Below, piece after piece: positions 1 through 8,298 of a stretch of 32,979 nt of DNA. Within the stretch, counting starts at the first letter, position 1. Every line of letters begins with the position of its first letter. Source of the stretch: Pseudomonadota bacterium (lineage in GTDB: Bacteria; Pseudomonadota; Gammaproteobacteria; Burkholderiales; JABEVD01); contig JAJZVB010000010.1 in assembly GCA_021845885.1 (NCBI GenBank), forward strand, positions 1 to 32,979, in the 5' to 3' direction. Position numbers and translations under genes: made by a program. The notes beneath the pieces were generated by a model, which worked only from the letters and a program-made list of their open reading frames with translations, did no database searches and was not told the DNA's origin.

Positions 1-996
1 TTCCGATCTGAGGCCGTAATGATCGTGCTCGAGGATGGCTTCGGCCGCAGCGAGATCCTTGCTGATCTTGCTCTTCTTCTTCCAGGGAAGCTGAACCAGG
101 GATTCGATGTAATTCCTCACGACCGTCGCTTCGGCCGACATGGGCGACATGAGCCTCAGTTTCTTCAGTTCCGATTCGGCCTTGGCGCACGCCTCCTTCG
201 GCATCTGCGCAGCCTCGATCTTTTTCCCGAGATCGTCGAGGTCGGCCCCTTCCTCCCCTTCCCCGAGCTCCTTCTGGATCGCCTTCACCTGCTCGTTGAG
301 GTAATATTCGCGCTGGCTTTTCTCCATCTGGCGCTTGACCCTGCCCCTGATGCGTTTTTCCACCTGCAGGATATCGAGTTCAGCCTCGAGCAGCCCGAGA
401 AGATGCTCGAGCCGCTTCTGAACATCGAATATTTCAAGAACCGCCTGCTTCTGCTCGAGCTTCAAGGGCAGATGAGCGACCACGGTGTCGGCAAGCCTGC
501 CGGACTCGTCTATCGATGCAAGAGAAGTCAGGATTTCGGCAGGGATCTTCTTGTTGAGCTTGACATACTGGTCGAACTGGGCGAGCAAGGCGCGCCTCAT
601 CGCCTCGATTTCGTGGTTTTCCGTCTCGTTCGCGGGAATGATGCTGACGACACCCTCGAAATGGTTCTTCCTGTCGAAGATCTCCAGTATCTCGGCGCGA
701 TGCGCGCCCTCGACCAGGACCTTCACTGTCCCGTCGGGCAGCTTCAGCATCTGCAGGATATTGGCCACGTTGCCGATGCGGTACATGTCCTCGGCCGAAG
801 GCTCGTCCTTGGCAGCGGATTTTTGCGCCACCAGGATGATGCTCTTGCCGGATTCCATCGCCGCGTCCAGAGCCTGAATGGATTTCGCACGACCCACGAA
901 AAGCGGGATCACCATGTGCGGGAAAACCACCACATCGCGCAAGGGAAGAAGCGGCATGACGGTTTTGCTGGCTGTGTTCTCGACTAGATCGGACAT
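1..996 (-). CDS. lon: Lon ATP-dependent protease, N-terminal part (cut by window edge)
   Basis: Cytoplasmic ATP-dependent serine protease that degrades damaged and regulatory proteins. The 332 codons present cover the N-terminal substrate-binding domain (it opens MSDLVENTASKTVMPLLPLR, with the typical PLLPLRDVVVFPHMVIPLFVGR block) and the following coiled-coil region with REYYLNEQVKAIQKELGE. The AAA+ and Ser-Lys protease domains lie off the left edge. Two in-frame ATGs exist, at 999 and 996. I chose 996 because the AGGTGA ribosome site at 1006-1001 would be only one base from the first ATG but four from the second. It is the last gene of the tig-clpP-clpX-lon group but has its own candidate heat-shock promoter in the 87-bp gap after clpX. 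Family assignment is very secure. Confidence 0.96.
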   Translation of the reverse strand, partial: MSDLVENTASKTVMPLLPLRDVVVFPHMVIPLFVGRAKSIQALDAAMESGKSIILVAQKSAAKDEPSAEDMYRIGNVANILQMLKLPDGTVKVLVEGAHRAEILEIFDRKNHFEGVVSIIPANETENHEIEAMRRALLAQFDQYVKLNKKIPAEILTSLASIDESGRLADTVVAHLPLKLEQKQAVLEIFDVQKRLEHLLGLLEAELDILQVEKRIRGRVKRQMEKSQREYYLNEQVKAIQKELGEGEEGADLDDLGKKIEAAQMPKEACAKAESELKKLRLMSPMSAEATVVRNYIESLVQLPWKKKSKISKDLAAAEAILEHDHYGLRSE

Positions 997-1026
997 CATG
1001 TCACCTATGAAAGTTGGATGATGATG

Positions 1027-1055
1027 GAATGGGGGCGATCAGGGCCTATTTCAAG
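1027..1055 (-). promoter_or_regulatory. Sigma-32 (heat-shock) promoter of lon
   Basis: Read on the minus strand, CTTGAAA at 1055-1049 is followed after 14 bases by CCCCATTC at 1034-1027. This is nearly the textbook RpoH consensus (CTTGAAA, 11-16 bp, CCCCATnT). The start of transcription would fall near 1020, leaving a leader of about 25 bases with the AGGTGA ribosome site before the lon ATG at 996. lon is a classical heat-shock gene, so position and target agree. This is a motif call only; no transcript data. Confidence 0.82.
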
Positions 1056-1082
1056 CCCCACCCTCCGCTTTACCTGATTCGA

Positions 1083-2345
1083 TCAGGCCGAGTCGGCCAG
1101 TTTGGCCTGGTCCGAATAGATCAGTATGGGCTTGATCTCCCCCCCTGCGCCGACATCGAGCACGACCTTGTTCACGTTGCTCAACGAAGGCAAGTCGAAC
1201 ATGATGTCCAGAAGCGCATTCTCAAGAATGGAGCGCAATCCTCTTGCGCCCGTCTTCCTGGCCAGCGCCTTTTTCGCCACCGCATGCAGGGCCTGCTCCC
1301 TGATTTCCAGTTCGACGCCTTCCATGCCGAACATTTTCTGATACTGCTTGGTGAGCGCATTCTTGGGCTCGGTGAGGATTTGGATCAGCGCGGCCTCGTC
1401 GAGTTCCTCCAGGGTCGCCACGACAGGGAGCCTGCCCACGAATTCGGGAATCAGGCCGTACTTGATGAGGTCCTCGGGTTCGACGTCGCGCAGCACGACG
1501 CCCACATCCTTGCGGTTGTCCCGGCTTTTGACTTCAGCTCCGAAGCCGATCCCACCCTTTTCCGATCTCGCGCGGATGATCTTGTCCAAACCGTCGAACG
1601 CCCCGCCGCAAATGAAAAGGATGTTGGTGGTGTCGATCTGGACGAATTCCTGGTTGGGATGCTTTCTCCCCCCCTGCGGAGGAACCGAGGCGATCGTGCC
1701 TTCTATCAGCTTCAGGAGCGCCTGCTGAACGCCCTCTCCCGAAACGTCGCGGGTGATCGAAGGATTGTCCGATTTCCTCGAGATCTTGTCGATTTCGTCG
1801 ATGTAGACGATGCCGTGCTGAGCCTTGTCGATTTCATAATCGCATTTCTGCAGGAGCTTCTGGATGATGTTCTCGACATCCTCGCCGACATAACCCGCTT
1901 CGGTCAGCGTCGTCGCATCGGCCATGATGAAAGGCACGTTGAGGAGCCTCGCCAATGTCTGCGCAAGCAGGGTCTTGCCCGATCCGGTGGGGCCGATCAG
2001 CAGGATGTTGCTCTTGGCGAGCTCGATCCCATCATCCTTCCTGGAAAGATTCTTGAGACGCTTGTAATGATTGTAAACCGCGACGGAAAGGCTCTTCTTC
2101 GCCTGTTCCTGCCCGATCACGTACTGATCCAGAATCGCCCTGATTTCCCTGGGCACGGGAAGATCGGACTGGGAAAGTTTTGTCGACTGATCCTGAGCCT
2201 CCTCGCGAATGATGTCGTTGCAGAGCTCGATGCATTCATCGCAGACGAAAACCGACGGGCCTGCGATCAGCTTGCGAACTTCCTGCTGGCTCTTTCCGCA
2301 AAAGGAGCAGTAGAGCATTTTTTCACCGCCGTTCTTATCCGCCAT
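1083..2345 (-). CDS. clpX: ClpX, ATP-binding unfoldase subunit of ClpXP
   Basis: Hexameric AAA+ unfoldase that recognises tagged substrates and threads them into ClpP. At 420 residues it is full length. The N-terminal zinc-binding domain has Cys13, Cys16, Cys35 and Cys38. Walker A is GPTGSGKT at 118-125, followed by the GYVGE pore loop near 150, the Walker B VYIDEIDK near 180 and the GIGFG loop near 270 that docks on ClpP. The ATG at 2345 has AAGGGA about seven bases upstream. It follows clpP with a 21-bp gap, in the standard tig-clpP-clpX-lon order. Nothing is missing or broken. Confidence 0.98.
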   Translation of the reverse strand: MADKNGGEKMLYCSFCGKSQQEVRKLIAGPSVFVCDECIELCNDIIREEAQDQSTKLSQSDLPVPREIRAILDQYVIGQEQAKKSLSVAVYNHYKRLKNLSRKDDGIELAKSNILLIGPTGSGKTLLAQTLARLLNVPFIMADATTLTEAGYVGEDVENIIQKLLQKCDYEIDKAQHGIVYIDEIDKISRKSDNPSITRDVSGEGVQQALLKLIEGTIASVPPQGGRKHPNQEFVQIDTTNILFICGGAFDGLDKIIRARSEKGGIGFGAEVKSRDNRKDVGVVLRDVEPEDLIKYGLIPEFVGRLPVVATLEELDEAALIQILTEPKNALTKQYQKMFGMEGVELEIREQALHAVAKKALARKTGARGLRSILENALLDIMFDLPSLSNVNKVVLDVGAGGEIKPILIYSDQAKLADSA

Positions 2346-2366
2346 AGCGAGTTCCCTTCATTGCAA

Positions 2367-2981
2367 TCAACCGGCCGCCCTGCTCGTCAGCACGCTGTCG
2401 ATCAGTCCATAGTTCACGGCTTCCTCGGCACCCATGAAATAATCCCTGTCGGTATCGCGCTCGATCACGTCGATGGGCTGACCGGTATGCTCCGACATCA
2501 TCTGGTTGAGGCGGCTCCTCAAATAGAGGATTTCCTTGGCGTGGATTTCGATGTCCGTGGCCTGCCCCTGAAAACCGCCCATGGGCTGGTGGATCATCAC
2601 CCTGGAATTCGGCAGGCAGTAACGCTTGCCTTTTTCCCCCGCGCTCAGAAGGAAAGCCCCCATGCTGGCCGCCTGACCGATGCAGAGCGTGCTGACATCG
2701 GGCTTGATGAATTTCATCGTATCATAAATTGCAAGACCTGCGGAAACCGAACCGCCGGGAGAATTGATATAGAAATGGATGTCCTTGTCCGGATTTTCCG
2801 ATTCGAGGAAAAGCAGCTGGGCGACGACCAGGTTGGCCGTGGATTCGTTCACCGGACCGACCAGAAAAACGACCCGCTCCTTGAGCATGCGGGAATAAAT
2901 GTCGTAGGCGCGCTCGCCGCGCCCGCTCGTCTCGATCACCATCGGCACAAGGCCGAGCCCCTGAGGTTCAAATTGCGGCAT
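2367..2981 (-). CDS. clpP: ClpP, proteolytic subunit of ClpXP
   Basis: Serine protease that forms the double-heptamer chamber used by ClpX. The 204-residue length is normal. The catalytic triad is visible as Ser106 (GQAASMGA), His131 (MIHQPMGG) and Asp180 (DTDRDYFM), with the same Ser-His-Asp spacing as the E. coli enzyme. The start ATG at 2981 lies one base after the tig stop, with GGGGAG just upstream inside the end of tig, so translation is probably coupled to tig. It is followed by clpX after 21 bp. Confidence 0.98.
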   Translation of the reverse strand: MPQFEPQGLGLVPMVIETSGRGERAYDIYSRMLKERVVFLVGPVNESTANLVVAQLLFLESENPDKDIHFYINSPGGSVSAGLAIYDTMKFIKPDVSTLCIGQAASMGAFLLSAGEKGKRYCLPNSRVMIHQPMGGFQGQATDIEIHAKEILYLRSRLNQMMSEHTGQPIDVIERDTDRDYFMGAEEAVNYGLIDSVLTSRAAG

Positions 2982-2982
2982 T

Positions 2983-4269
2983 TCAGCTCCCCATCAATTC
3001 TTCGAAAGTTACGGACTTGTCCTCGACCCTGGCTTGAGCCAGCGCCCACGCCACCACGTTTTCTTCGAGCGCAAAGGATTCGGCTTGATTCAGCCGCGAA
3101 GGCTCGGCGTAATGCCATTTCACCACTTCCTCGGGATGCTCGTAATTCTGGGCGAACTCCTCGACCGCAGCCCTGATCTGTTCGGGCTTCGCATGCAATT
3201 CATGCCGCTTCACGAGCTCGGAAAGGATGAGGCCGAGCGCGACTCTGCGATTCGCCTGCTCTTCGAACATGTCCGTCGGGATGGGTATGTCCTTCGTTTT
3301 CAATCCGCGCGCTTCGAGATCCTGCCTCGCGTGATCTGCAAGGCGATGCTTCTCCATTTCGACGAGAGAACGAGGCAGCTCGATCCGGGTCGAATCGAGC
3401 AGCGCCTGCATGACCTGATCCTTCAGTCTCTGCTGTATCCTTCTCTTGACTTCCCTTTTCAGGTTGGCTTCGATTTCCGAGCGGACTTCGTCCATGTTCC
3501 CGTCTTCGATGCCCAGGCTTTTCGCGAAGGCCTCGTCGAGTTCAGGCAGTTCGAGACCTTCGACGCGATTGACGGTGATTTCGAAAACCGCTTTCTTTCC
3601 GGCCACTTCGCGCCCGTGATAATCCTCGGGGAAATCGACTTCGGCAGATTTCGTTTCCCCCGCCTTCATGCCGACGATGGCCGATTCGAATCCCGCTATC
3701 ATTCCCCCTTCGCCCAGCACCACCGCGACGCCTTTCGCCGTGCCGCCTTCGAAGGGCTCGTTGTCGATCTTGCCCGTAAAATCGATATCGACCTGGTCGC
3801 CATTCATTGCAGCGCGGTCGACAGGTGCGAAATTCCCTCTCTGCTTGCGCAAGGTCTCGAGCGTCCTGTCCACGTCGGCAGCGGTCACCTCGTATATCGG
3901 GCGCATGATGCTTGCCGGGGAAATGTCGCCGAGGGCCACTTCAGGGTAGATTTCGAAAGTCGCCCCGAAAACCAGCGCTTCCTCGCCTTCGTTCTTCGCT
4001 TCGAATCTCGGGAATCCGGCCACCGTCAATGATTGCTCCCTGACGGCATGGCCGAAGCGGGTCTCCAGCTCTTTCTCGAGCACTTCCTGACGCACCTGGG
4101 GGCCGAACTGCTGCGCCACAACCTTGAGCGGAACCTTGCCGGGACGAAAGCCATGCAGTTTGACCGTATGCGCGAGCTTTTGCAGCCTTTTCATGACTTC
4201 CTGGTTGAACTGCGCAACGGGCACCGTCACATCGATGCGCCGCTCCAAAGAATTTTCGCTCATCTGCAT
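2983..4269 (-). CDS. tig: Trigger factor (ribosome-bound chaperone and prolyl isomerase)
   Basis: Cytoplasmic chaperone that binds at the ribosome exit tunnel and has peptidyl-prolyl isomerase activity. The 428 residues contain the ribosome-binding signature GFRPGKVP at 40-47, a central FKBP-type isomerase domain ([12 protein letters not shown] near 190) and a long helical C-terminal arm. I keep the ATG at 4269 because AGGAAG lies five bases upstream. A second ATG two codons later (4263) is possible. It is the first gene of the tig-clpP-clpX-lon group; the TATAAT at 4342-4337 is its likely -10 element. Confidence 0.97.
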   Translation of the reverse strand: MQMSENSLERRIDVTVPVAQFNQEVMKRLQKLAHTVKLHGFRPGKVPLKVVAQQFGPQVRQEVLEKELETRFGHAVREQSLTVAGFPRFEAKNEGEEALVFGATFEIYPEVALGDISPASIMRPIYEVTAADVDRTLETLRKQRGNFAPVDRAAMNGDQVDIDFTGKIDNEPFEGGTAKGVAVVLGEGGMIAGFESAIVGMKAGETKSAEVDFPEDYHGREVAGKKAVFEITVNRVEGLELPELDEAFAKSLGIEDGNMDEVRSEIEANLKREVKRRIQQRLKDQVMQALLDSTRIELPRSLVEMEKHRLADHARQDLEARGLKTKDIPIPTDMFEEQANRRVALGLILSELVKRHELHAKPEQIRAAVEEFAQNYEHPEEVVKWHYAEPSRLNQAESFALEENVVAWALAQARVEDKSVTFEELMGS

Positions 4270-4294
4270 TCAATCTTCCTTGATCATAAACGGG

Positions 4295-4313
4295 AAAAGC
4301 CCCTAAAGGGGTT
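4295..4313 (-). terminator. Small terminator-like hairpin in the tig leader
   Basis: On the minus strand CCCC-TTTA-GGGG forms a four-GC-pair stem, extended by one G-U and one A-T pair, and is followed directly by TTTT. It resembles a weak intrinsic terminator. It lies after the acyl-CoA ligase stop (4375) but also downstream of the probable tig -10 element. It could therefore end read-through from the prs operon, act as an attenuator of tig, or do nothing. The stem is short, so confidence is low. Confidence 0.35.
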
Positions 4314-4336
4314 CAACTTCCATGGGGGATGAGCTG

Positions 4337-4342
4337 ATTATA
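4337..4342 (-). promoter_or_regulatory. -10 element of a probable tig promoter
   Basis: The minus strand reads AAGTATAATC, giving a perfect sigma-70 TATAAT at 4342-4337, about 67 bases upstream of the tig ATG. The -35 match is poor: the best candidate is TTCGCC at 4367-4362 with a long 19-bp spacer. A perfect inverted repeat, GGCGA-TAT-TCGCC (4374-4362), overlaps that -35 region and could be an operator. Confidence 0.5.
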
Positions 4343-4361
4343 CTTGATATGAAGCGTTCAT

Positions 4362-4374
4362 GGCGAATATCGCC
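4362..4374. repeat. Short perfect inverted repeat between the prs operon and tig
   Basis: GGCGA and TCGCC flank a three-base centre, immediately after the acyl-CoA ligase stop codon. No T-run follows on either strand, so it is not a standard terminator. It overlaps the expected -35 region of the tig promoter. A chance occurrence is possible for a 5-bp arm. Confidence 0.35.
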
Positions 4375-5910
4375 TCAAACTTCCTGCGCAAGCGCCTTCC
4401 TGTCGATCTTTCCGTTCGGGTTCCTGGGCAGGCCATCGCGGACCCGGATTCGCGAAGGCACCATGTAGGCAGGCAGCCTGGCTCTGCATTCCGCCAGGAG
4501 CGCATCGACATCCAGAAACCCATCCTTGGGGGAGGCCACGACGACGATTTCCTGCCCCAGGACAGGATGGGGCAAACCCAGGGCAACGGCTTCGCCGACC
4601 ATGCCCGTGGCATAAATCACCTCCTCCACTTCGGTCGGGCTCACGCGGTAACCCGAAGTCTTGATCATTTCGTCACGCCGCCCGATGAAATAGAAATAGC
4701 CTTCCTCATCAAAGCGCACCGTATCCCCTGACCATACCGCCAATTCCTGCATGACGAGTCCTTCCTCGCGATTCGGCAAGGGCCTGAAGCGCTCGGCCGT
4801 TCTCTGCGGATCGTTCCAGTAGCCCAGGGAAACCAGCCCGCCCCTGTGCACCAGCTCGCCCGGCTCTCCCGGAACGCAGGGAGAACCGTCCTCGCGCAGC
4901 ACCAGGATTTCCGCATTGGGAATCGCCTTGCCTATCGAATCCGGACGCCTATCCACTTCCCCGGGAGGAAGATAGGTGGAGCGGAAAGCCTCGGTCAGTC
5001 CGTACATGAGATAGGGTTTGGCCCCGGGAAGCCTGGCCCGCAACGCATCGAGCGTCGCCTTGGGCATGGCTCCGCCGGAATTGGTGAAATAGCGCAGATC
5101 CGATCGCCATGCGAGCTGCGCAAGCTGTATCCATAGGGGCGGGACTGCCGCGAGCCCGGTGATCCTCTCCTTTTCTGCCGCCTTGACGATATCCCCGGGC
5201 ACAAGGTAATTCATCAAAACGGCAGTCGCGCCGACCAGGAAAGCCGTGGTGAGCTGGGAAAGGCCGTAATCGAAACTGAGCGGCAATACTGAAAGAATGC
5301 GGTCTCGAGCGGTATTTTCCAGGTATTGCGATACGCTCTTCGCCCCTGTCATCATGTTGCGATGCGAAAGCACCACCCCCTTCGGCCTTCCGGTGCTGCC
5401 GGAAGTATAGAGAATGGCCGCCATGTCGGTATCGATGACGCGATGCGGACTGGCCGAAGACCTGATTTCATCATTCCAGGAAACGATTTCGATGCCGTGA
5501 AGGCTCAGAGTCCCCTCCCCGACCGCCAGCACGGTGTGAAGATCGCGGCAATCCTTCAGAACCGGAGCCAGAAGCCCGAGCCTGTCATACGAAGTCACCA
5601 GGATCCTGACATTGCAGTCCTGCATGATGTAGGCGACCTGTTCCGCCTTCAGGATCGGGTTGATGGGCACGAACACCCCGCCTGCCCTTGCAGCTCCGAA
5701 CAGGGCTGAAACGGTTTCGATGCGCTTTTCCAGATAGACGGCCACGCGCTCGCCCCTCGAAAGGCCCAGAGCGAGCAATGCCCCGGCTGCGGATTCGACC
5801 TTTCCGGCAAGCCCCGAGTAATCCAGGCATTGCCCCCGATAGGAAAGCGCATCGCTTTGCGGCGCGCGAAGAGCGGAATCGAAAATCAGCTCATGAAGCA
5901 ATTCGGCCAT
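4375..5910 (-). CDS. Acyl-CoA ligase (AMP-forming), exosortase A system-associated
   Basis: Member of the ANL adenylate-forming superfamily: activates a carboxylic acid as acyl-AMP and usually transfers it to CoA or a carrier-protein thiol. The P-loop is [11 protein letters not shown] at 168-178, the YGLTE block follows, the hinge region is [17 protein letters not shown] near 405-420, and the C-terminal catalytic lysine is Lys501 in NPNGK. All core motifs are intact over 511 residues. It matches the family found in XrtA loci. The ATG at 5910 has AAGGAAG six bases upstream and lies inside the end of the GNAT gene (20-bp overlap), so the two are probably translated together. The usual partners in such loci (PLP-dependent decarboxylase, small acyl carrier protein, two hydrolases) are not seen in the window. 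The acid substrate is unknown. Confidence 0.9.
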   Translation of the reverse strand: MAELLHELIFDSALRAPQSDALSYRGQCLDYSGLAGKVESAAGALLALGLSRGERVAVYLEKRIETVSALFGAARAGGVFVPINPILKAEQVAYIMQDCNVRILVTSYDRLGLLAPVLKDCRDLHTVLAVGEGTLSLHGIEIVSWNDEIRSSASPHRVIDTDMAAILYTSGSTGRPKGVVLSHRNMMTGAKSVSQYLENTARDRILSVLPLSFDYGLSQLTTAFLVGATAVLMNYLVPGDIVKAAEKERITGLAAVPPLWIQLAQLAWRSDLRYFTNSGGAMPKATLDALRARLPGAKPYLMYGLTEAFRSTYLPPGEVDRRPDSIGKAIPNAEILVLREDGSPCVPGEPGELVHRGGLVSLGYWNDPQRTAERFRPLPNREEGLVMQELAVWSGDTVRFDEEGYFYFIGRRDEMIKTSGYRVSPTEVEEVIYATGMVGEAVALGLPHPVLGQEIVVVASPKDGFLDVDALLAECRARLPAYMVPSRIRVRDGLPRNPNGKIDRKALAQEV

Positions 5911-6940
5911 GGCGAACTTCCTTGTATTTTTTCCACCCGAGGTTCAGCATTCCCTCGATGAGCCCCCTGAAGGTCCGTCCATTGTAGGCGGTCAGGCCCC
6001 ACCTTTCGCGTCTTGCGGACATCCAGTCCTTCTTGTAGTCGTCGTCCCCCGTGAGGTAATCGACCTCGTGCACCCCATCCACGTCGATGGCATGCTCCAT
6101 CAGCCTTGCAGTCAGGATGGAGCCGGCTGAAAGCTTTGCATAGCGCTCGTCGTAAGCGAGCTTGTATATCGAGGCGATGCCGTCCTTGACCATCCAGACC
6201 TGGGCCGCGACAGGCTCTTCTCCGACATGGACGAGACCCAGCCTAAGCCAGCCGTTATCCGCGCAGGTCCTGATGAGTCCGGGCATGAATTCCGGATAAG
6301 GCTCATGCACTTTCCAGCTCGAGTTGTAAACCTTTTCGTAAGCGGAAATAGCGCTATCTATTCCCTCTTTGCCTGTGACGATTTCGATCCTGGCGTCAGC
6401 CATCGCGTTGAGCTGTTTCAATTTTCTCTTCAGGGTGTTTTTCAGTTTCGACGGCAATGATTCGAAATACTCCGAATAGGACCGCCCTGCCACCTCGAGA
6501 TACCAGTTTCCGAAGCAGAAATAGGGCAGAACGATCATGCCCGCGCGCCTGAAGGCCTCGGAACATTTTCCGAAAACGGGCGAATCGACATCCATGGGAT
6601 GAAGATCGACGCTGTCCCAGCGCTCCCCGGCAATCGCATCGGCAAAAATGTGCAATGGCTCTTCAACGGGTTCTTCCAGAATCGGCATGAAAAGGGACGC
6701 GTAATAATTGGAAAGCGCTTCCAGCCGCCTGCCGTTTTGCTTCATCGGCAGCACCCCCTTCAAGCCCGAATCGCCTTCAGCCACATAGACATGCAGGTTG
6801 GTTTCCTTCGGCAGACCATGCTTGACGAGATTGCAGTACCAGGGGAAGGTATGGAAGAAACTGGATTTTCCAGCCGCATCGAAAAGCGCTTCGCAATCGC
6901 CGGGCAAATCCTCTAAATCGGAATAGGTTTTGTGTTTCAT
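5891..6940 (-). CDS. FemAB/GNAT-like acyltransferase of the EPS locus
   Basis: A 349-residue cytoplasmic protein of the GNAT-fold FemAB-like group (Acetyltransf_6 type). It probably transfers an acyl or aminoacyl group to an amine. The C-terminal half has the typical run: an aromatic-rich KVYNSSWK segment, EPVAAQVW, IYKLAYDERY followed by SAGSILT, and VDYLTGDDDYKKDW. The start is the ATG at 6940, sharing its A with the prsR TGA stop (TGATG), with AGAGG a few bases upstream. A longer open frame to 7219 is only overlap with prsR. It sits between the response regulator and the acyl-CoA ligase, which suggests the ligase supplies its acyl donor (inference). It is distinct from the second FemAB-like protein at 19427-20452. 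Confidence 0.85.
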   Translation of the reverse strand: MKHKTYSDLEDLPGDCEALFDAAGKSSFFHTFPWYCNLVKHGLPKETNLHVYVAEGDSGLKGVLPMKQNGRRLEALSNYYASLFMPILEEPVEEPLHIFADAIAGERWDSVDLHPMDVDSPVFGKCSEAFRRAGMIVLPYFCFGNWYLEVAGRSYSEYFESLPSKLKNTLKRKLKQLNAMADARIEIVTGKEGIDSAISAYEKVYNSSWKVHEPYPEFMPGLIRTCADNGWLRLGLVHVGEEPVAAQVWMVKDGIASIYKLAYDERYAKLSAGSILTARLMEHAIDVDGVHEVDYLTGDDDYKKDWMSARRERWGLTAYNGRTFRGLIEGMLNLGWKKYKEVRHGRIAS

Positions 6941-8298
6941 CAAAGCCTCTTCAAGTCGTAGCGTTCCAGCATGTCGTAAAGGGTGGGACGGCTCACGCCG
7001 AGCATGTCGGCGGTCTGCGCGATGTTGCCGTTGGTGCGGCCCAAAGCGCGTATGATGGCCTTTTTTTCCGCCTCTTCCCTGACCTGCCTGAGATTGATGG
7101 GGCCGGATTCCTTCAGGACGGTATCGAGCGCTAGATCGGAAGCCGAAATCTGCGTCCCTTCGGCCATGATCACGGCGCGCTTGATGACATTTTCCATCTG
7201 CCTGATATTGCCCGGCCACTCATGATTTTCGATGATTTCCAAAGCGTCGGGCTTGAATCCCCTGATGGAGCGCCCCTGCTGGCGGCAGAATTTCTCCAGC
7301 AAAGCGTGGGCGAGCAGCGCCGCGTCGCCTTCTCGCTCCCGCAAAGGCGGAATATTGATGCTGATTTCGCTCAGCCGGTAATAAAGGTCTTCGCGGAACC
7401 TCCCCTGCTTGATGAGGTCATGGAGATTCTGATGGGTCGCGCAAACCACGCGGACATCCACCGGGATTTCACCCCTCCCCCCCAGCCGCTCGATCACCCT
7501 TTCCTGAAGGAACCTCAAGAGTTTGGCCTGCAAGGAAAAGGGGAGATCCCCGATTTCATCGAGGAAAAGCGTTCCGCCATTGGCATATTCGATGCGCCCT
7601 ATCGTTTGCTTTGAAGCCCCGGTGAAAGCCCCCTTCTCGAAGCCGAACAATTCGCTTTCGAGAAGATTCTCGGGTATGGCTGCGCAATTGATGGCGACCA
7701 GACGCTTGTCCGACCGGCTGCTCAGTTGATGCAGCGCACGCGCGAGCAGTTCCTTCCCGGTGCCGCTCTCGCCCAGAATCAGCACCGTGGCATCCGAAGG
7801 CGCGACCCGCTCCATGGTGCGGCAAATCTTCAGCATATGAGGATCCGAGCTGATGATGCCCTGCATCGGCGCCTCCATCTGCTTGAGACGTAGCCGGTAA
7901 TTTTCCTGTTCGAGCTTGTGCAGTCTCAAGGCTCTCCCCACGATCAGGGAAAGCATTTCCGACTCGAAAGGCTTCTGGTAGAAATCATACGCGCCCAATC
8001 CTATCGCCCTGACGGCATTGGCCATGTCCTGGTTTCCGGTGACGACAATCGCCTTGGTGCCGGGCGCGAGCATCAGGATTTGCTCCAAAGTGAACAATCC
8101 CTCGCTCGCCCCGTCCGGGTCCGGCGGCAAACCGAGATCGAGGATCACGACGGAAGGCTCGAAGCGCCTGATCTGGGAAAGCGCGCTTTCCCTGTCTCCC
8201 GCGACCTGGACATCATAACCGTCCAGGCTCCATTTCACCTGTTTCTGGATACCCAGGTCGTCTTCGACCAGCAGCAACGTCTCCCTAGAAGCATTCAC
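6940..8298 (-). CDS. prsR: PrsR, PEP-CTERM-system response regulator (sigma-54 activator)
   Basis: Transcription factor that, once phosphorylated by PrsK, should activate sigma-54 promoters of PEP-CTERM genes. The 452 residues give a receiver domain (acidic Glu12-Asp14, phospho-acceptor Asp54, Lys109), then an AAA+ domain with Walker A GESGTGKE at 176-183, the sigma-54 contact loop GAFTGA at 223-228 and Walker B TLFLDE at 243-248, then a Fis-type helix-turn-helix at about 412-452. The start is GTG at 8298, which overlaps the prsK stop by four bases (GTGA). The intact GAFTGA motif argues for true sigma-54 dependence. Family match is strong; its target sites are not visible here. Confidence 0.95.
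   Translation of the reverse strand: MNASRETLLLVEDDLGIQKQVKWSLDGYDVQVAGDRESALSQIRRFEPSVVILDLGLPPDPDGASEGLFTLEQILMLAPGTKAIVVTGNQDMANAVRAIGLGAYDFYQKPFESEMLSLIVGRALRLHKLEQENYRLRLKQMEAPMQGIISSDPHMLKICRTMERVAPSDATVLILGESGTGKELLARALHQLSSRSDKRLVAINCAAIPENLLESELFGFEKGAFTGASKQTIGRIEYANGGTLFLDEIGDLPFSLQAKLLRFLQERVIERLGGRGEIPVDVRVVCATHQNLHDLIKQGRFREDLYYRLSEISINIPPLREREGDAALLAHALLEKFCRQQGRSIRGFKPDALEIIENHEWPGNIRQMENVIKRAVIMAEGTQISASDLALDTVLKESGPINLRQVREEAEKKAIIRALGRTNGNIAQTADMLGVSRPTLYDMLERYDLKRL

Noticed and set aside
1014-3176. Long plus-strand open frames opposite clpX, clpP and tig (up to 720 codons)
   Set aside because: They are antisense shadows of highly conserved genes, caused by the codon bias of this GC-rich DNA; no recognisable domain.
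5891-7219. Longer open frame for the GNAT-like transferase (442 codons)
   Set aside because: The extra N-terminal part lies fully inside prsR on the same strand in another frame and has no family-like sequence; the ATG at 6940 couples with the prsR stop.
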